15,495 nucleotides of DNA. Source: Panacagrimonas sp. GTDB taxonomy: Bacteria > Pseudomonadota > Gammaproteobacteria > Nevskiales > Nevskiaceae. Shown in pieces: positions 12,980 to 15,495 of the stretch. The notes beneath the pieces are model-generated. The model had not been told where the DNA came from. It did no database searches and was given only the letters and a program-made list of their open reading frames with translations. The position numbers were made by a program, and so were the translations under genes. The stretch is taken from positions 1 to 15,495 of the forward strand of contig JAJFJX010000180.1 in assembly GCA_021773655.1 (NCBI GenBank), read 5' to 3'. Position 1 is the stretch's first letter. Each line of letters begins with the position of its first letter.

Positions 12980-13987
12980 TTATTCGAGCTCGGCGCGCGC
13001 CGGTCGGTTGGCCAGGTTCTGCACCGCCTGCACGGTCGTGATGTGACCCCGGATCAGTTGCACCACCTGCCCGGTGATGGGCATGTCCACTCCCAGCCGC
13101 TGTGCCAGCCTCCAGACCTCGGGCGCGGCCTTGAGGCCCTCGACGACCTGGCGGATCTCGGTCGCAGCCTCCTCCACGCTGCGGCCCTGGGCCAGCAGCA
13201 GACCCAAGCGGCGATTGCGCGACTGGTTGTCGGTGCAGGTCAGGACCAGATCGCCCATGCCCGCCAGGCCCATCAGCGTCTCCGGCCGCGCACCCAGCGC
13301 CTCGCCCAGACGCATGATCTCGGCCAGACCGCGGGTGATCAGCGCAGCCCGGGTATTGGCGCCCAGGGCCATGCCGTCGGCGATCCCGACCGCGATGGCC
13401 ATCACGTTCTTGGCCGAGCCTCCGATCTCCACCCCGACCACGTCGTCCGAGGTATAGGCCCGAAAACCATCACCATGCAGGGCCTGGGCGATCAGTTCGG
13501 CGAACGCCGGGGTCGACGACGCCACCGTCACCGCGGTCGGCAGCCCGATGCCCAGTTCCTTGGCAAAGGTGGGGCCCGACACCACTGCCAAGGGGTTGGC
13601 CTCACCGAGTACATCTGCGACCACCTCGTGGACCAGACGACCGGAGCCCGGCTCGAGGCCCTTGCACGCACAGGCCAGGCCCTGCTCGGGCCTGAGCAAC
13701 GGCGCAATGCGCTGCAGCGTCTCGCGCAGCGCGTGGCTGGGCACCACCAGGAACAGATGCGTGGCCCGCCTCACCGTCTGCTGCAGATCGGAAGTGGCCG
13801 TCAGGCCGGCGGGGAAATGGCAGTCCGGCAGATAGCCGCGGTTGACGCGGGCTTCCTGCATCGAGGCCGTTTCGGCCACGTTGCGGCCCCACAGCCACGT
13901 TGGAGAGCCGCGGCGGGCGAGCTGGATGGCGATGGAAGTTCCGTAGGATCCCGCACCCAGTACCCCAAGCTCGCTCACCGAAGTCAC
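12980..13987 (-). CDS. gpsA: Glycerol-3-phosphate dehydrogenase [NAD(P)+]
   Basis: GpsA reduces dihydroxyacetone phosphate to sn-glycerol 3-phosphate, the backbone for phospholipid synthesis. The 335-residue length is typical. The Rossmann motif GAGSYGTSIA is at 11-20, SGPTFAKELG at 137-146, and GGSAKNVMAIAVGIADGMALG (189-209) carries the catalytic Lys193. GLAGMGDLVLTC, SRNRRLG and VVEGLKAA follow in the C-terminal helical domain. The start is GTG at 13987, preceded by GAGG with a five-base gap; a second GTG at 13978 is less well placed. The secB stop lies seven bases upstream. It is the last gene of a minus-strand block with the same order as the E. coli yibN-grxC-secB-gpsA group. Confidence 0.96.
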   Translation of the reverse strand: MTSVSELGVLGAGSYGTSIAIQLARRGSPTWLWGRNVAETASMQEARVNRGYLPDCHFPAGLTATSDLQQTVRRATHLFLVVPSHALRETLQRIAPLLRPEQGLACACKGLEPGSGRLVHEVVADVLGEANPLAVVSGPTFAKELGIGLPTAVTVASSTPAFAELIAQALHGDGFRAYTSDDVVGVEIGGSAKNVMAIAVGIADGMALGANTRAALITRGLAEIMRLGEALGARPETLMGLAGMGDLVLTCTDNQSRNRRLGLLLAQGRSVEEAATEIRQVVEGLKAAPEVWRLAQRLGVDMPITGQVVQLIRGHITTVQAVQNLANRPARAELE

Positions 13988-13994
13988 TGTCGCC

Positions 13995-14510
13995 TCAGTG
14001 CGCGGCGGGCGCCGTGCCGGGTTCGGTGATGATGCCGGCCCTGGACTCGGCGCGCTGGCGCGCCAGTTGTTCGATGTACAGCGCCTCGAAATTGATCGGC
14101 TGCAGCAGCAACTGCGGAAAACCGGCTTTCTGCACGAAGTCGGCCACCGCCTCGCGGGCGAAGGGAAACAGCATGCTCGGGCAGTAGCCGCCCAGGATCG
14201 CGCCTTTTTCCTGCGAGTTGTCGAAGCCGCGCACCAGGAAGATCCCGGCCTGCTTGATCTCCACCAGAAACACGGTGTCCTCGCCGCTCTTGGCGGTGAC
14301 CGTGACGGTCAGGACGACGTCGAAGAGCTCATCCTGGATCGGGCTCATCTGGGTGGCGACGTTGACGTCGATCTGCGGCTGCGCGTTGCTGGTGAAGACC
14401 TGCGGCGCCTGCGGCACTTCGATGGAGGCGTCCTTGATGTAGATCTTCTGCAGCAGGACCTGCCGGTTGGGCTTCTGGGTACCATTGCCGGCGGCGGCGG
14501 GTTCGGCCAT
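13995..14510 (-). CDS. secB: Protein-export chaperone SecB
   Basis: SecB is a homotetrameric chaperone that keeps precursors unfolded and delivers them to SecA. The 171-residue product has the family core QVLLQKIYIKDASIEVPQAP near residues 17-36, then VFLVEIKQAGIFLVRG, and GYCPSMLFPFAREAVADFVQ with FPQLLLQPINFEALY towards the C-terminus. A polar, Ala-rich tail ends it. Two ATGs compete: 14516 (MFMAEP) and 14510 (MAEP). GAGAG lies about seven bases before the second but directly abuts the first, so 14510 is preferred. It follows grxC across a 99-base gap and precedes gpsA by seven bases. Confidence 0.95.
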   Translation of the reverse strand: MAEPAAAGNGTQKPNRQVLLQKIYIKDASIEVPQAPQVFTSNAQPQIDVNVATQMSPIQDELFDVVLTVTVTAKSGEDTVFLVEIKQAGIFLVRGFDNSQEKGAILGGYCPSMLFPFAREAVADFVQKAGFPQLLLQPINFEALYIEQLARQRAESRAGIITEPGTAPAAH

Positions 14511-14584
14511 GAACATTCTCTCGGGCGTGGGAAACGGGAGGACCGGAGATCGGGCGCAGCCACGACCACGGGGCGGCCAAGGAT

Positions 14585-14609
14585 AACCCGGCGGCCACAG
14601 CCCGGGGTT
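14585..14609 (-). other. Hairpin just after the grxC stop
   Basis: On the minus strand, AACCCCGGG and CCGGGTT can pair as a stem of about seven bases with one bulged C, around a loop of about nine bases. It begins directly after the grxC stop codon. No T-run follows, so it may be a partial terminator or processing site between grxC and secB. The rest of the 99-base gap shows no clear promoter. Confidence 0.35.
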
Positions 14610-14867
14610 TCAGCGCCCCTGCAGCAGCGGATCGAGACGGCCGGCGCGCTCCAGCGCCGAGAGATCGTCGAACCCGCCGACGTGGGTCTCGCCAACGAAG
14701 ATCTGCGGCACCGTGCGCCGGCCGCTGAGGCGCATCATCTCCTCGCGGCGGGTGTGATCCTCGTCCACCCGGATCTCCTCGAAGCCCACGCCCTTGTCTT
14801 TCAGCAGGCGCTTGGCCATCAGGCAGTAGGGACAGAACAGGGTGCTGTAGACGCGAACGGCCGCCAT
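14610..14867 (-). CDS. grxC: Glutaredoxin 3
   Basis: This small cytoplasmic thiol-disulfide oxidoreductase uses glutathione to reduce protein disulfides. The 85-residue length is typical of Grx3. The dithiol active site is Cys12-Pro-Tyr-Cys15. The glutathione-binding TVPQIFVG (52-59) and GGFDDL (64-69) motifs are present. The N-terminus AAVRVYSTLFCPYC matches the family. The ATG at 14867 lies four bases after the rhodanese stop, so the two are co-transcribed. The order rhodanese-grxC-secB-gpsA matches E. coli. Confidence 0.96.
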   Translation of the reverse strand: MAAVRVYSTLFCPYCLMAKRLLKDKGVGFEEIRVDEDHTRREEMMRLSGRRTVPQIFVGETHVGGFDDLSALERAGRLDPLLQGR

Positions 14868-14871
14868 GGTT

Positions 14872-15297
14872 TCACTTGAGGGTGATCGGAAGATTGCTCT
14901 GCAGCCAGCCGTTGAGGCCGCCCCGCATCGGATAGGCCTCGGAAAAGCCGAGCTTGCGCAACTTGGCCACCGCCTCCCTGCTCGACACGCCCATCGCGCA
15001 GTAGACGATCAGCGGCCGCGAGCGATCCTTTCCCAGCTCGCTCAGTCGATCCTCCAATTTGGCCAGCGGCAGATTCACGGCGTTGAGAAGATGACCTTTC
15101 TTGAAGTCACTGGCCGGGCGCACATCGATGATCAGCGGCTCGCGATCATTGATCATGCGAACCGCTTCCATGGCTGTCAGACGCTTGCCGCCGGAGAGAT
15201 TGCCGTGCACCTCGTTGGCGACCAGCAGGCCGAGGACGACCAGGAAGGCGGCGAAGAGCGGAACATTGTTGCCGATGAACTCGATGAACTGCTGCAT
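14872..15297 (-). CDS. Membrane-anchored rhodanese-like protein (YibN-like)
   Basis: The 141-residue protein has an N-terminal membrane helix (about 11-29, NVPLFAAFLVVLGLLVANE) and a single rhodanese domain (about 38-138). The active-site loop is YCAMGVSSR with Cys100; LIIDVRPASDFKKGHL (55-70) and MRGGLNGW are typical. Such domains bind or transfer sulfane sulfur; the substrate of YibN-type proteins is not settled. The start at 15297 gives MQQFIEFIGNN, which resembles YibN. A longer GTG-led reading from 15435 adds 46 low-complexity, Arg/Ala-rich residues and is rejected. No strong Shine-Dalgarno sequence is seen. It is probably the first gene of the block with grxC, secB and gpsA. Confidence 0.92.
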   Translation of the reverse strand: MQQFIEFIGNNVPLFAAFLVVLGLLVANEVHGNLSGGKRLTAMEAVRMINDREPLIIDVRPASDFKKGHLLNAVNLPLAKLEDRLSELGKDRSRPLIVYCAMGVSSREAVAKLRKLGFSEAYPMRGGLNGWLQSNLPITLK

Positions 15298-15495
15298 GGC
15301 TTGGGACGACCGGGACGATGAATGGAAGGGCGCAAACCGGGTGCGGGCGGCTGCGCGGGTGCGGGGCGACGTGACACCATCGCGCCTGCCGATTATCGCA
15401 CCGCGCGCCCCCGCACGCCGGCCCAGACCCGACACCGAAGTGCATCAGACCCAGCAATCCCTGCTTCCCCTCCTCTGTAAGGCAATCATCGTGCC
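15298..15495. other. Right-edge intergenic region with a possible -10 element
   Basis: These 198 bases hold no gene that I can support. On the minus strand, TGCGATAAT (GATAAT at 15392-15397) resembles an extended -10 element about 95 bases upstream of the rhodanese start; no matching -35 is clear. In E. coli the gene divergent from yibN is gpmM, so a divergent gene may begin beyond the window. Confidence 0.35.

Noticed and set aside
12950..14029. Plus-strand open frame opposite gpsA
   Set aside because: It is His/Gln/Arg-rich, antisense to gpsA and without motifs.
13998..14879. Plus-strand open frame opposite secB and grxC
   Set aside because: It is antisense to two strongly conserved genes and spans their intergenic gap.
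15298..15457. Minus-strand extension or small gene upstream of the rhodanese, with a purine-rich ribosome-like site near the right edge
   Set aside because: The frame is low-complexity and Arg/Ala-rich. The AGGAGG-like run is not spaced to a start giving a recognisable protein.
1..15495. CRISPR arrays, tRNA or rRNA genes, insertion sequences, phage genes or anti-phage systems
   Set aside because: No regularly spaced repeats, cloverleaf-like sequences, transposase motifs or terminal repeats were recognised; almost all sequence is accounted for by housekeeping genes.

Overview
The window is an ordinary-looking, gene-dense chromosomal segment of a high-GC gammaproteobacterium. The best evidence is synteny. 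The rightmost block (rhodanese YibN-like, grxC, secB, gpsA, all on the minus strand) has the order known from Escherichia coli (yibN-grxC-secB-gpsA). The hisB-hisH-hisA-hisF-hisE block runs straight into tatABC, an arrangement common in gamma- and betaproteobacteria. HisB is the short dehydratase-only form, and HemB has the Asp-type metal loop seen in Pseudomonas, so this is not an enteric bacterium. A Nevskiales/Chromatiales-type lineage is a guess. I see no rRNA, tRNA, CRISPR array, insertion sequence or phage gene.

Layout. (1) 1-2208, minus strand: a likely operon of a PF10118-type 'metal-dependent hydrolase', a short-chain dehydrogenase and a ferritin-like protein cut by the left edge. 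(2) 2209-2384: a divergent regulatory region with three GTCTAC half-sites in alternating orientation overlapping a candidate promoter, followed by a FabR-like TetR regulator (2385-3113, plus). (3) An LpxL-family acyltransferase (minus), divergent from dtd (plus). (4) 4651-8044: hisB, hisH, hisA, hisF, hisE. There is no hisI, and two unusually long spacers (125 and 145 bases) flank hisA. (5) 8091-9473: tatA, tatB, tatC. (6) Convergent to these, hemB then aroE on the minus strand. (7) 11602-12943: an ECF sigma factor and a RskA-type membrane anti-sigma factor, plus strand. (8) 12980-15297, minus strand: rhodanese, grxC, secB, gpsA. The last 198 bases carry no gene that I can support.

How they work together. 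The his genes encode the middle of histidine synthesis (PR-ATP pyrophosphatase, ProFAR isomerase, IGP synthase HisH/HisF, IGP dehydratase). TatABC makes the twin-arginine export pore, and SecB serves the Sec route. HemB and AroE feed tetrapyrrole and aromatic synthesis. GpsA and the LpxL-like enzyme feed membrane lipid and lipid A synthesis. The least described part is region 1-2: two proteins with diiron-like ligand patterns and a dehydrogenase facing a FabR-like regulator, which I read as a possible lipid- or acyl-modifying oxidative module. That reading is inference.
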